From Magnetovibrio blakemorei (GTDB lineage: Bacteria > Pseudomonadota > Alphaproteobacteria > Rhodospirillales > Magnetovibrionaceae): a DNA stretch of 64,000 bases. Position numbers and translations under genes: made by a program. Positions 1 through 9,066 of this stretch are shown here, piece by piece (position 1 is the first letter of the stretch; the number at the start of each line of letters is the position of its first letter). The notes below the pieces were generated by a model. It was not told the origin of the DNA. It saw only the letters and a list, made by a program, of their open reading frames with translations, and searched no databases. The stretch spans positions 1-64,000 of the forward strand of contig NZ_MCGG01000009.1 of the NCBI RefSeq assembly GCF_001746755.1, given 5' to 3'.

Positions 1-1362
1 GTAGAGCTCAAATTTGTCAGCCTCAATCTTTGCCAAATCCAGGATGCTGTTGACGGTTTCCAACAGCAGTTTTCCGCTTTTGGTGATGAACCCCGTATAC
101 TCAATATATACACTCGGCAACGGGCCTTTGATTTCGTACTTCATCATTTCGGCAAAACCAATAATCGAATTCAACGGCGTGCGCAGCTCATGGCTCATGG
201 AAGCCAAAAACTCTGATTTTGCGCGACTTGCCAGATCGGCTTCGGATTTGGCAAGAATGATGTCGGTTTCATAGTCTTTGCGGGTTAATTCATTCTCGAC
301 CCAATCCGCGAAGAGCCGGATCAGCGTGTATTCTGAGGTGCTAAAAGGCTCTGAATGGGGCTCAAGACTTGAAAAGTTGAGTGTGCCATAGCGTTGACCG
401 CCCACCATCAATTGAATGCCGATGTACGATTCAAGGCCGAACCCCTTGTAACAGGGATGTTCGGCAATTTCGCTTTTGCCAACGTTGACGAACGCGGTCG
501 GCGCATCTGAATTCAAGGTGTGGATGCAGTACGTGTTGTTCAGGTCATAAACGGTACCAGGAATCAGCGCTCCGTTCGGACTGCACGCATACATGACCGT
601 ATAAGTATCGCCTTCGATCCGGCTTACAATCCCCAACGGCATGCCAAACACATCGCAGCCCATTTCCAACAGCTCGTTCACCTTGCTCTCAAAGTCCCTG
701 TCAGCAGCTGACGAGAGACGCTGCAAACGCAGAACAGACTGGTGGTTCACAGCCAGGGCTTTTTCGGCTTTTCTGTGTTTGCGCAAGGTCAGCAACAGAT
801 AAAGCGCCAGCAAAAGCAACAATCCTGCCCCGATGCTGAGACCCAATATAGACCTGCGACTGTCTTTTTGAATGTCTTTGGTCTGGCGATCAACCATCTC
901 TTCCAGTTGCGTCTGGTAATGCCACAAATCGTCCTCTAGGACCCGTTCGTTGGAAATGTCGTGAATGGTGGAATACAAGACGATCCGACCGTTATAATTA
1001 ACGGGGATTGAGTATACCTGAACCGTGCGAATTGTGCCGTCCGCAAGCTGGTGACGGAAAATGAAATAACTGCGCCCCTCGGTCTTTGCCAGTCTCCGTT
1101 CTTGCTCGACTTGTGCGGCGGTCAGCTGATTGATGTCTTGAATCTTCATGGCCCGCAACTGGTCGCGGGTATAACCGTAAAACTGCGCTGCCGCCAGATT
1201 GGCATCGACGATGCGGCCATCGCCAGGATCAATCAAAAGCATCGCATCGTTGTGCTTTTCAAAGACCTCTTCAAAGCCGTTCGAAGCGTTCACCGGATAC
1301 GGCAACGCCAAGGTAAAAATCAACAAGAGCGCCCAGATGGAACTGCGCGGGTGATTGACCAT
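1..1362 (-). CDS. PAS/GAF sensor histidine kinase, C-terminus cut by window edge
   Basis: Membrane sensor kinase, 454 residues visible and running off the left edge. I read the start at the ATG at 1362. A hydrophobic N-terminus (about residues 8-25) looks like a signal peptide or anchor. A PAS domain follows (about 30-150), then a strong membrane segment (about 173-195), a GAF domain (about 220-360) and a HisKA dimerisation domain. The H-box SHELRTPLN contains the phosphorylatable His at about residue 391. The HATPase_c domain would lie beyond the window, so ligand and partner regulator are unknown. The stretch 1363-1460 before the next terminator carries no gene. Confidence 0.9.
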   Translation of the reverse strand, partial: MVNHPRSSIWALLLIFTLALPYPVNASNGFEEVFEKHNDAMLLIDPGDGRIVDANLAAAQFYGYTRDQLRAMKIQDINQLTAAQVEQERRLAKTEGRSYFIFRHQLADGTIRTVQVYSIPVNYNGRIVLYSTIHDISNERVLEDDLWHYQTQLEEMVDRQTKDIQKDSRRSILGLSIGAGLLLLLALYLLLTLRKHRKAEKALAVNHQSVLRLQRLSSAADRDFESKVNELLEMGCDVFGMPLGIVSRIEGDTYTVMYACSPNGALIPGTVYDLNNTYCIHTLNSDAPTAFVNVGKSEIAEHPCYKGFGLESYIGIQLMVGGQRYGTLNFSSLEPHSEPFSTSEYTLIRLFADWVENELTRKDYETDIILAKSEADLASRAKSEFLASMSHELRTPLNSIIGFAEMMKYEIKGPLPSVYIEYTGFITKSGKLLLETVNSILDLAKIEADKFELY

Positions 1363-1460
1363 GAATTTCAGCAATGCTTAGCCCGCACATAAAAGGTTGG
1401 ATGATCCGTTTAGATTATATCACTGTTCTGACTTGGTTTGGGTCAAAAAAACCATAGGAA

Positions 1461-1488
1461 AAGGGGCTGCAATCTCTTGCAGCCCCTT
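1461..1488 (-). terminator. Rho-independent terminator of rplM-rpsI
   Basis: A perfect 12-bp GC-rich stem with a 4-nt loop (AAGGGGCTGCAA, TCTC, TTGCAGCCCCTT) lies 24 nt past the rpsI stop codon. On the minus strand the stem runs into a short T tract, fitting termination of the ribosomal operon. Confidence 0.85.
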
Positions 1489-1511
1489 GATCCCATAAAA
1501 CAGTTTCCGAA

Positions 1512-2006
1512 TTAACGTTTGGAGAACTGGAAGCTGCGACGGGCTTTGGCTTTGCCGTACTTTTTACGTTCAACAACACGTGAATCGCGGGTCAGGAAGC
1601 CACCGGCTTTGAGCGCGGGACGAAGGCCTGGCTCGAAGTAGGTCAGGGCTTTGGAAATGCCGTGACGCACCGCACCGGCTTGACCCGACAGGCCGCCACC
1701 GGTGACCGTGCAGACCACATCGTACTGGCCTTCACGAGCAGCCACGGAAAACGGCTGATTGATCAACATGCGCAACACAGGACGCGCGAAATAAGTTTCG
1801 ACTTCGCGGCCGTTGACGGTGATCTTGCCCTTACCCGGCTTGATCCACACGCGCGCAATGGCGTTTTTACGTTTGCCCGTGGCGTAAGAACGGCCCTGAG
1901 CATCGATTTTCGGTTCTACAACCGCCGGAGCTCCACCCGCAACGGCACCAGCCGTCGAGACTTCGCCACCAGCGACCAGATCCTTAAGGTCTCCAAGATC
2001 AGCCAT
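1512..2006 (-). CDS. rpsI: 30S ribosomal protein S9
   Basis: Small-subunit ribosomal protein S9, 164 residues. The family core begins near residue 38 ([14 protein letters not shown]). The basic C-terminal tail ends FSKR, the extension that reaches toward P-site tRNA in S9. An N-terminal extension of about 35 residues rich in Gly, Ala and Val is longer than in E. coli S9 but common in alphaproteobacteria. It lies 3 nt downstream of rplM in the usual L13-S9 operon. Confidence 0.98.
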   Translation of the reverse strand: MADLGDLKDLVAGGEVSTAGAVAGGAPAVVEPKIDAQGRSYATGKRKNAIARVWIKPGKGKITVNGREVETYFARPVLRMLINQPFSVAAREGQYDVVCTVTGGGLSGQAGAVRHGISKALTYFEPGLRPALKAGGFLTRDSRVVERKKYGKAKARRSFQFSKR

Positions 2007-2009
2007 GGC

Positions 2010-2474
2010 TTACGCGCTCCTCTTGTTTTTCGTGTTCATGGCGGCAATATCCCAAACTTCAGGATTCTGCGCAGCATGGGGGTGATCGGAACCGGCATAA
2101 ACATGCAATTTTTTCATCTGCGTGCGGCCCATGGGCGTACGAGAAATCATGCGTTCAACAGCCTTAATGACCACACGTTCGGGATAGTTGCCATCCAAGA
2201 TCGCGCCCAAGGTGCGTTCTTTGATGCCGCCCGGATGTCCGGTGTGCCAATAGAATTTTTCGTTTTCGCGCTTGCGACCCGTCAACTTCACCTTTTCGGC
2301 GTTGATGACGATGATGTTGTCGCCGCAATCAATGTGTGCGGTGAACATCGGTTTGTGCTTACCGCGCAAACGCAGTGCAATCTGGCTGGCCATACGACCA
2401 AGGACCAGGTCCTCAGCATCGATGACATACCATTTTCTCACGACGTCAGCGGGTGTAGCGGAATAGGTTTTCAT
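2010..2474 (-). CDS. rplM: 50S ribosomal protein L13
   Basis: Large-subunit ribosomal protein L13, 154 residues, full length. Family features include [16 protein letters not shown] near the N-terminus, the [12 protein letters not shown] segment, and the MISRTPMGR and [14 protein letters not shown] motifs toward the C-terminus. It is the first gene of the rplM-rpsI operon and is preceded by a good sigma70-type promoter. Confidence 0.98.
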   Translation of the reverse strand: MKTYSATPADVVRKWYVIDAEDLVLGRMASQIALRLRGKHKPMFTAHIDCGDNIIVINAEKVKLTGRKRENEKFYWHTGHPGGIKERTLGAILDGNYPERVVIKAVERMISRTPMGRTQMKKLHVYAGSDHPHAAQNPEVWDIAAMNTKNKRSA

Positions 2475-2588
2475 ATTCAGCTCCGTTTCGCGGATGTGTG
2501 CGGGTTGTTTTCCCTTGGGAAAAGCCGCACGGGTGTTAAAACTGGTTTCATGAAATCGCCCAAAAGCGCAAAATCACGAAGAAGCCGC

Positions 2589-2617
2589 GTTTTAAGCCAG
2601 TCCCACGCCCCTGTCAA
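2589..2617 (-). promoter_or_regulatory. Sigma70-type promoter for rplM-rpsI
   Basis: On the minus strand, TTGACA (2617-2612) and TAAAAC (2594-2589) are separated by 17 nt, leaving a leader of about 110 nt before rplM. The whole gene-free stretch 2475-2812 (338 nt) holds this promoter and probably the divergent promoter of the enoyl-CoA hydratase. A weak plus-strand candidate for the latter is CTGCAA (2744) with TATATA (2767). I see no other structure there. Confidence 0.7.
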
Positions 2618-2812
2618 ACATTTTGTTTTGATCACTCGTCAAATAAGTCAATAAAAACAAAGGCTTATTTTTGAGGTATTAGGATACCTTGCTAAAATGA
2701 TGATTTTTGCCGCGATACGCGTGTCAGGACCTAGACACACCAACTGCAAAAGTCGAATATAGCAAGTATATAAAGTGAACAGACGTCAAAAATAGAAAAT
2801 GGGCCGTTGACC

Positions 2813-3634
2813 ATGACCTCCCCTGCACCTGCCACCACCTCCACCCCAGAAGATGCTTTGATTCTGCGCGAAAACAAGGACCAGGTGGCGTGGTTGACGC
2901 TGAACCGCCCAACCAAGCTCAACGCCTTGTCAGAGGCCACCATTCAGGCCTTAAGCGACGTACTTGATGCCTTGGCCGACGATGCCAGCGTGCGTGTGGT
3001 GGTTATCAAAGGTGCGGGCAAGGCCTTTTCGGCGGGCCATGATCTCAAAGAAATGATGAGCCGTCCCGAACTGGAGCCGTGTGCCACGTTGTTTAACGCC
3101 TGCGCCAAAATGATGCTGAAAATCCACCATCTGCCGCAACCGGTCGTCGCCATGGTCGATGGCATCGCTGCAGCAGCAGGCTGTCAATTGGTGGCGCAGT
3201 GCGATTTGGCAATTGCGTCCACCCAGTCCAAATTCGCCACATCGGGCATCAATCTGGGTCTGTTTTGCGCCACCCCGTCGGTGCCGCTCAGCCGCGCCAT
3301 TGGCCGCAAAGCGGCGGCGGAGATGCTTTATACGGGCAAATTCATCTCTGCTGAGGAAGCCGAGCGGCTGGGCCTGCTCAATCGTGCAGTAGGCGCGGAA
3401 GTCTTGGAAGCAGAAGTGGAAAACCTGGCGCTGGAAATCGCTTCTAAATCCCCTGCTGCCATTGAATTTGGCAAACGCCTGTTGCTCAACCAACTCGACC
3501 TGCCCATTGAAGAGGCCTATGTCATCGCGGCTGAAACCATGGCCCAAAATATGCAACACCCCGATACCCGCCACGGTGTGCGCGCCTTTATCGACAAACA
3601 GCCGATGCCCCAATGGAGAGACCGTAAAGAATGA
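2813..3634 (+). CDS. Enoyl-CoA hydratase/isomerase family protein (ECHDC3-like)
   Basis: Crotonase-fold protein of about 273 residues. The oxyanion-hole regions are visible as FSAGHDLKEM (about residue 75) and DGIAAAAGCQLVAQCDLAIA (about 120), and the body continues with TSGINLGLFCATPSVPLSRAIG. This resembles mitochondrial ECHDC3-type proteins more than classical short-chain hydratases, so the substrate is open. I prefer the ATG at 2813 over the in-frame TTG at 2807. Its stop overlaps the next gene by 4 nt, indicating an operon. It lies far from the PKS operon and is not of the polyketide beta-branching type. Confidence 0.88.
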   Translation: MTSPAPATTSTPEDALILRENKDQVAWLTLNRPTKLNALSEATIQALSDVLDALADDASVRVVVIKGAGKAFSAGHDLKEMMSRPELEPCATLFNACAKMMLKIHHLPQPVVAMVDGIAAAAGCQLVAQCDLAIASTQSKFATSGINLGLFCATPSVPLSRAIGRKAAAEMLYTGKFISAEEAERLGLLNRAVGAEVLEAEVENLALEIASKSPAAIEFGKRLLLNQLDLPIEEAYVIAAETMAQNMQHPDTRHGVRAFIDKQPMPQWRDRKE

Positions 3635-4074
3635 GCAAAACCGACACTGACGATATGCTGGTTGGAATCTTAGAAACCATCAACACCATCGCCCTGGTGG
3701 GCGCCTCCAACAAAACCGAGCGGCCCTCTTATCAAGTGATGGAATTCATGCAGGGCCAGGGCTACAAGATCATCCCCATCAACCCCGGCCTTGCGGGCGG
3801 AACGATCCTAGGCGAAACCGTTTATGCATCCCTGCAAGAGGCCCCCGGCCCCTTTGATATGGTTGACATCTTTCGCGCCTCAGACGCAGCGGGCGAAACG
3901 GTGCGCGAAGCCATAACGCTCAGCGATGATAAGGGCGTGACGGTGGTGTGGATGCAGCTTGGCGTCACCAACGACAAAGCCAAAGGAGAAGCCGAAGCGG
4001 CGGGCCTTGTGGTGGTGCAAAACCGCTGCCCGAAAATTGAAATCAAGCGCCTTGGACTTCTCGCTGAACATTAA
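3631..4074 (+). CDS. CoA-binding protein (YccU-like Rossmann domain)
   Basis: Protein of 147 residues with a single CoA-binding Rossmann fold. The nucleotide-binding loop IALVGASNKTERPSY is near residue 20. GYKIIPINPG and a DMVDIFR segment follow, and the C-terminus has VVQNRCPKIE, typical of the YccU/CoA_binding_2 family. The family binds CoA or nucleotide but has no firmly assigned reaction. It is translationally coupled to the upstream enoyl-CoA hydratase, which suggests an acyl-CoA-related role. Confidence 0.88.
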   Translation: MSKTDTDDMLVGILETINTIALVGASNKTERPSYQVMEFMQGQGYKIIPINPGLAGGTILGETVYASLQEAPGPFDMVDIFRASDAAGETVREAITLSDDKGVTVVWMQLGVTNDKAKGEAEAAGLVVVQNRCPKIEIKRLGLLAEH

Positions 4075-4104
4075 GAAACATAACCAATACTATGTAATCG
4101 TTAA

Positions 4105-5325
4105 TTACTCAGCCAAAACAGGCTGTGGTTTGCTTTGCGATGGCAACAGCCAACTGACCGCCAAGCCCACGGTGGCGATGCACGCCAGCACGATGAAGAT
4201 GATCGAAAACCCGCCGGTCAGATCATACAGCGAGCCTTCCAGCAAGACCCCCAAGCTGCTCACCCCAAACGCCAAGATAAACTTAAGGCCAAACGCCAAG
4301 GCGCGCCAATCCTTGGGCGCGTAGCGCGCGATCAGGGTGTTTTCCACCGGAAGTGCGGCTTGATTGGCCGAAACCATCACCAAGGCGGCGATCATCAATC
4401 CACCACCGGTCCACTGCGCCGCTAGGATCAAAAAGGGAATTTGCGACACAAACGCCAGCATATAGAGAACTTTGAGCGAATACGTGTCGCTCAGGCGTCC
4501 AGCCACCAACTGCACCGCCCCGGCCACCACATACACCAACGCCACCATGGCGCCGATGCCCAACACGCTATCATCGGCAAAAGATGCAAGACGCTCGGAA
4601 AAGAGCTTGGGCAGAGCTGGTGAAGAGGTCTGATAAATCAATCCGGTGCACAGCATGGTTACGGCCAACACGATAATGGTGCGCACCACTTCATGCTTGG
4701 GGGGCGTGGGTTCCCCCACCCGTTCTATGGCAGCGTCATGGATGATACCGCGCTGGCGGAGCACCCAAAACGCAATGCCCGTGGCAAACACCACCGCCCC
4801 CGGCACGATGAAGGCGGCGCGCCAGGTAAAAGCTGCGGAAAGCACACCAGCGGACAGGGCGGCGACAGACGGCCCCAAGGTGCCAAACACGCCGTTGATG
4901 CCCAAGGCGGTACCACGTTTTTCCACCTGCGACACCAACCACGCGAAACCGACGGGATGATATATGGAGCCGAACACGCCTGTCAGAGTGAGGAAAATCA
5001 TCAGTTGAACCGGCGTTTGCGCCAGCCCGCACAGCACCATGCCTGCGCCCAAGCCAAAGAAATACACACCAATCATGGCGCTGGCCGACCACTTATCACT
5101 CAGCCAGCCAGACAACGGCGCACACACGCCAAACATCACGTTGCCGGCCACGATCAAGCTGACGACTTCGCCATGGGTCAGATTGAACTCAGATTCCAAC
5201 AACAAGGCGACGACAAAAAAGATCGGCGCAAACAGATGTGAATACGTGTGCCCCACGCACGAAAAGGCCAACGACCAACGTGCCGTCCTTGGCGTTGGTG
5301 CGGGGGGGAAAGGAACAGGCTCCAC
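4105..5325 (-). CDS. Major facilitator superfamily transporter
   Basis: Integral membrane transporter of 406 residues with about 12 hydrophobic segments. The MFS loop motif between helices 2 and 3 is seen as GWLSDKWSASAMI (about residues 75-88), with a matching GRLSDTYSLK in the second half. It starts at a GTG (5325) preceded by GGAGA. It lies 39 nt downstream of the HD-GYP regulator gene on the same strand and may be cotranscribed. The substrate cannot be told from sequence. Confidence 0.88.
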   Translation of the reverse strand: MEPVPFPPAPTPRTARWSLAFSCVGHTYSHLFAPIFFVVALLLESEFNLTHGEVVSLIVAGNVMFGVCAPLSGWLSDKWSASAMIGVYFFGLGAGMVLCGLAQTPVQLMIFLTLTGVFGSIYHPVGFAWLVSQVEKRGTALGINGVFGTLGPSVAALSAGVLSAAFTWRAAFIVPGAVVFATGIAFWVLRQRGIIHDAAIERVGEPTPPKHEVVRTIIVLAVTMLCTGLIYQTSSPALPKLFSERLASFADDSVLGIGAMVALVYVVAGAVQLVAGRLSDTYSLKVLYMLAFVSQIPFLILAAQWTGGGLMIAALVMVSANQAALPVENTLIARYAPKDWRALAFGLKFILAFGVSSLGVLLEGSLYDLTGGFSIIFIVLACIATVGLAVSWLLPSQSKPQPVLAE

Positions 5326-5364
5326 GGGAGCGGTCTCCGAAAGTTAAAAAGGCAGTCGGGACGA

Positions 5365-6444
5365 TCAGTCGTTCACTTCAAACGTATCCCGATAGGATTT
5401 GCTGATCGCTGCGATGGCCTCAAAATGTTTGCAAAATTGTTCAACGATGGCCGGGTCAAAATGAATCCCCGACTGATCCTTGATAAATTGGGCGGCATCT
5501 TCAATTATCCAGGCTTTTTTATAGGGACGCTCAGACGTTAACGCATCAAACACGTCTGCTACGGCGGTGATGCGCCCAACCAACGGGATTGCGTCACCCT
5601 TCAATGCCCGAGGATAGCCCGAACCATCCCACTTTTCGTGATGCGAATAGGCCACCATACGCGCCATTTGCATCAAGGGCGAAACATGATCGCCGAGAAT
5701 CTCAATGCCAATTTGGGCGTGGGTTTTCATCACTTCCCATTCGGCGGGGTCCAACTTTCCGGGTTTGAGCAAAACGCTATCGGGAATGCCGATTTTACCG
5801 ATGTCGTGCATCGGACTGGCATGAAGCAACAGCTTCACATCCTCTTCACTCATGCCGATGGCGCGCCCCAGAAGTTCGGCGATTTTGCTCATCCGCACAA
5901 CATGCATGCCGGTTTCGTTATCTTTATATTCCGCCGCGCGGCCCAAACGGCGCACCACTTCCAAGCGGGTTTCTTCCAATTCGTGGGTGCGTTCTTGGAC
6001 CTTATGTTCCAGGTCTTCGTTTTGCTGACGAACCTGATTGTGCAACAAGCGCACTTCGAGCATATTGCGGATGCGGATCAACGCTTCAACCCGTTCAAAC
6101 GGTTTGTGCAAAAAGTCCTGTGCACCCGCTTCCAGGGCCTTCAACTTGGTATCCATGTCGGTCTGCGCCGTGAGCACCATAATCGGTGCAATATTGCCGT
6201 TCGCCATAGATTTCAAGGTCTGTATGACTTCATAGCCGTTCATATGCGGCATGCGAATGTCGAGCAAAACCAAATCAAAAGGCTCCGCTTGGTAAAGCGC
6301 CACGGCTTCACGGGGGTCCGTAACTCCAATGACATGCACGTAACCTTCGGCCTCAAGCAAGTTGGTCAACAGCGTCACATTGGTGAAATTATCGTCCACC
6401 ACCAAGATGCGGGCATTGCGAATATAAGTGTCGACGTCGGGCAT
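5365..6444 (-). CDS. Response regulator with HD-GYP phosphodiesterase domain (RpfG-like)
   Basis: Two-component regulator of 359 residues. The N-terminal receiver domain has RILVVDD, the phospho-acceptor Asp in LVLLDIRMPH, and the conserved VLTAQ and HKPF segments. A short coiled coil (about residues 135-165) links to an HD-GYP domain with HDIGKIGIPD and HHEKWDGSGYP, indicating cyclic-di-GMP hydrolysis. The start is supported by AAGG six nt upstream. No sensor kinase is adjacent, although a partial kinase gene is at the left edge. Confidence 0.93.
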   Translation of the reverse strand: MPDVDTYIRNARILVVDDNFTNVTLLTNLLEAEGYVHVIGVTDPREAVALYQAEPFDLVLLDIRMPHMNGYEVIQTLKSMANGNIAPIMVLTAQTDMDTKLKALEAGAQDFLHKPFERVEALIRIRNMLEVRLLHNQVRQQNEDLEHKVQERTHELEETRLEVVRRLGRAAEYKDNETGMHVVRMSKIAELLGRAIGMSEEDVKLLLHASPMHDIGKIGIPDSVLLKPGKLDPAEWEVMKTHAQIGIEILGDHVSPLMQMARMVAYSHHEKWDGSGYPRALKGDAIPLVGRITAVADVFDALTSERPYKKAWIIEDAAQFIKDQSGIHFDPAIVEQFCKHFEAIAAISKSYRDTFEVND

Positions 6445-6663
6445 GCGCAGCCTTGTTTGTTACTTAAGCAATTCACCAACCCGTTCCGGGCAAACAATAA
6501 ATTGTGCGGCAGGGTAGAAATGAGTGCTCAAAATGCAAAATTTATAATAATTCCAGCATATACTGTACGGTCTATCCACGACAAGGCGTATTCAAGACAC
6601 CCAGAGCATGTTTATAATACCCGTATATGTCAATACCATACCCCCTTGTGAGGAAATAATACG

Positions 6664-7098
6664 ATGTTTGGATTGTTCGGTAAAAATGAAAAAGAAATTG
6701 AAGAGCTTATCGCCAACAAGCAGTACGATGAGCTATCCACTTCGGTGATCGACGAAATTGCCAAAAACTTGATTCTCACCACCGAATTTGCCATGCCCGA
6801 ATATAAAATCACCCAACGCCTTGAAATCATTACGGCCGAATGCGTGTTCGGCATGAACATGTTTCGCGATATGTTTGCCTCGATCCGCGACATTGTCGGC
6901 GGTCGTTCGAGCGCTTCACAAAAGGTGCTGCGCGATGCCCGCAAGACCTGTTTGACGGAACTGCGCAGAGAAGCCTTGATCGCCGGTGCGGACGCCGTGA
7001 TTGGCGTGGATTTGGATTATTCCGAAGTTTCCGGTGATGGCAAATCGATGCTCATGGTGGTTGCCAGCGGCACTGCAGTCAAGCTTCAAGCCATTTAA
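6664..7098 (+). CDS. YbjQ/UPF0145 family protein
   Basis: Protein of 144 residues matching the YbjQ (UPF0145, 'heavy-metal-binding') family. Typical features are the N-terminal ILTTEF segment, [20 protein letters not shown] in the middle, and [12 protein letters not shown] followed by the terminal strand [12 protein letters not shown] charged, helical N-terminus of about 30 residues is added. The biochemical role of the family is uncertain. GAGGAA about 8 nt upstream supports the start. Confidence 0.9.
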   Translation: MFGLFGKNEKEIEELIANKQYDELSTSVIDEIAKNLILTTEFAMPEYKITQRLEIITAECVFGMNMFRDMFASIRDIVGGRSSASQKVLRDARKTCLTELRREALIAGADAVIGVDLDYSEVSGDGKSMLMVVASGTAVKLQAI

Positions 7099-7210
7099 AC
7101 AAGCACTTGTTGTGTGACGTTCATCGCTTCAAATGATGTTAAAGCGCGTGCTAACATGCGCGTGCCATGAACCCAATACATCAACACGCATAATGGAACC
7201 GCGCTGATTT

Positions 7211-9064
7211 ATGACCCAGTCCATGTACCAGGACTATTTTGGAATTTCGGAAAATCCGTTTTCCATCATTCCTGATCCGCACTACTTGTTCATGAGCCAG
7301 CGCCATCAAGAAGCGCTGGCGCACTTGTTGTATGGCGTCAGCGACAGCGGCGGGTTTGTTTTGCTCACAGGCGAAGTCGGCACCGGCAAGACCACCTTGT
7401 GCCGGGCGTTGCTGGAACAGTTGCCCGAAAACACCGATGTCGCGTTGATTCTCAATCCCAAATTGACCGAAGCCGAGTTGCTGGCCACCATTTGCGACGA
7501 AATGCGCATCCCCTACCCGCTGGGCACCAAAAGCCTCAAAGATTACTTCGATTTCATGAATCACCATCTGTTGCGCGCCCATGCCATGGGCCGCAATCCG
7601 GTGTTGATGATCGATGAAGCGCAGTGTCTCAGCCCCGAAGTGCTCGAATTGGTGCGACTGCTGACCAACTTGGAAACGTCTGAAAAGAAGCTGCTGCAAA
7701 TCATCTTGGTGGGGCAGCCGGAGCTCAGCCACACCTTGGCGTTGGCGAAAATGCGCCAAACCTCGCAACGCATCACGGCGCGCTACCACCTGAGCCCTTT
7801 GACCTTAAGCGAAAGCCGCGCGTACATCGAACACCGCTTGAAAGTGGCCGGACTGGACACCCGCGTGTTCACCCGAGGAGGTGTTGCCGCCGTCCATAAA
7901 GCCTCCCACGGGGTTCCGCGCCTGATCAATTCCATCTGCGACCGCGCCCTGCTGGCCGCTTACGTGGAAGGCAAACGCGAAATTGACAGCAAACTGGCCA
8001 AACGCGCCAGTGGTGAAGTGCTGGGCACCTACGGTCAAGTCAGCGGCAAAAGCGCCTGGACCTCCTTGGCCTTGGCTCTTACCCTCACGGGCGTGCTGTT
8101 TCTGGGCGTGTTCGATCCATACCACTGGAGTCTGCACGAAAAACTAGGCCGCACCTTAGCCCTCGTCCTTCCGTCCCCCGTTACAGACGTGATTGAGAGC
8201 GATGAGCCACAAAATGTACCAGAAATGGCACCCGAAGCCGCACCGGAAGTTGTCTCCCCTTCCCCTTCTCAGCCCCTCTCAGAACCGGGGCAGATCTCCG
8301 ATGCGATTTTGCCCGATGCACTCCCCCCTCAACCGTCCACAATTGAGGCAGAGCCTGAACTCAACAGCCCCACAGCGGAATCCGATACACCGGAAATAGT
8401 AGATATATCCAAGGCGGAATCGACCTTGATTGGGGACCTTGGCAAGGTCGGCTCCTTGGACAGCGCCTTGGTGACGTTGTTCAAACAATGGGGCCAGGAC
8501 TACCTTGCTCTGGATGGCTTGACGCCTTGCCAGAAGGCCCGCTCTGCGGGCTTAATGTGCGAACAAGGTCAAACCAATATCACCGGGATCAAGGCGATGA
8601 ATCGCCCCCAGGTGGTGTCATTCACCATGCCCGATGGCGAGCTTCTTTACGGTGTTGTATCGACCATTGAAAAAGATCTGGTGGGCGAAAGCATCACCAT
8701 TGATTTCGGTGATCGCGCCATTGCCATGCAGACGTTGGCCTTTGGACTGCGTTGGCCGGGGGATTATTTGATTTTGTGGAAGGCCAACGACATCATTCAG
8801 CGTCCGTTGGCGTTTGGCGACCAAGGCCAAGACGTGGTCGAACTGCGCCGTTTGTTGGCGAAAGCCGGATACCCTGACAATGCGGCGGATGCATCGGGCC
8901 AAGGCAGCGTCTTTTTTGGCCCCAGCCTGCGTGACAAAATCCGCCTGTTCCAGCTTGACCACAATCTGGACTCTGACGGCGTCGTCACCCCCCAGACGCT
9001 CCTGCACATCACGGGCGTGGCCGGAGAAACATTCGGCAAAACGATTATTCTTGGGGATATGTAA
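7211..9064 (+). CDS. ExeA/GspA-like AAA ATPase with C-terminal peptidoglycan-binding domain
   Basis: Membrane-anchored ATPase of 617 residues. The N-terminus YFGISENPFSIIPDP is typical of ExeA. Walker A is GEVGTGKT (about residue 56) and Walker B is VLMIDEAQ (about 135). A membrane segment lies near 285-305, then an acidic, proline-rich periplasmic linker, a middle domain, and a peptidoglycan_binding_1 domain at the C-terminus. In type II secretion, ExeA/GspA with ExeB/GspB remodels peptidoglycan for secretin assembly. The GspB-like gene follows 2 nt downstream. No other secretion genes are in the window. The start may instead be the ATG at 7223. Confidence 0.88.
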   Translation: MTQSMYQDYFGISENPFSIIPDPHYLFMSQRHQEALAHLLYGVSDSGGFVLLTGEVGTGKTTLCRALLEQLPENTDVALILNPKLTEAELLATICDEMRIPYPLGTKSLKDYFDFMNHHLLRAHAMGRNPVLMIDEAQCLSPEVLELVRLLTNLETSEKKLLQIILVGQPELSHTLALAKMRQTSQRITARYHLSPLTLSESRAYIEHRLKVAGLDTRVFTRGGVAAVHKASHGVPRLINSICDRALLAAYVEGKREIDSKLAKRASGEVLGTYGQVSGKSAWTSLALALTLTGVLFLGVFDPYHWSLHEKLGRTLALVLPSPVTDVIESDEPQNVPEMAPEAAPEVVSPSPSQPLSEPGQISDAILPDALPPQPSTIEAEPELNSPTAESDTPEIVDISKAESTLIGDLGKVGSLDSALVTLFKQWGQDYLALDGLTPCQKARSAGLMCEQGQTNITGIKAMNRPQVVSFTMPDGELLYGVVSTIEKDLVGESITIDFGDRAIAMQTLAFGLRWPGDYLILWKANDIIQRPLAFGDQGQDVVELRRLLAKAGYPDNAADASGQGSVFFGPSLRDKIRLFQLDHNLDSDGVVTPQTLLHITGVAGETFGKTIILGDM

Positions 9065-9066
9065 GC

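Noticed and set aside
1662-2654. 330-codon plus-strand open frame across rpsI and rplM
   Set aside because: Antisense shadow of two certain ribosomal protein genes; no protein-like motifs.
2813-3634. Free enoyl-CoA hydratase as the missing ECH1 of the beta-branching cassette
   Set aside because: Sequence is ECHDC3-like, it is coupled to a CoA-binding protein gene, and it lies about 15 kb from the PKS operon across unrelated genes.
5638-6651. 337-codon plus-strand open frame
   Set aside because: Antisense to the HD-GYP regulator; composition rich in His, Arg and Gln as expected for a shadow frame.
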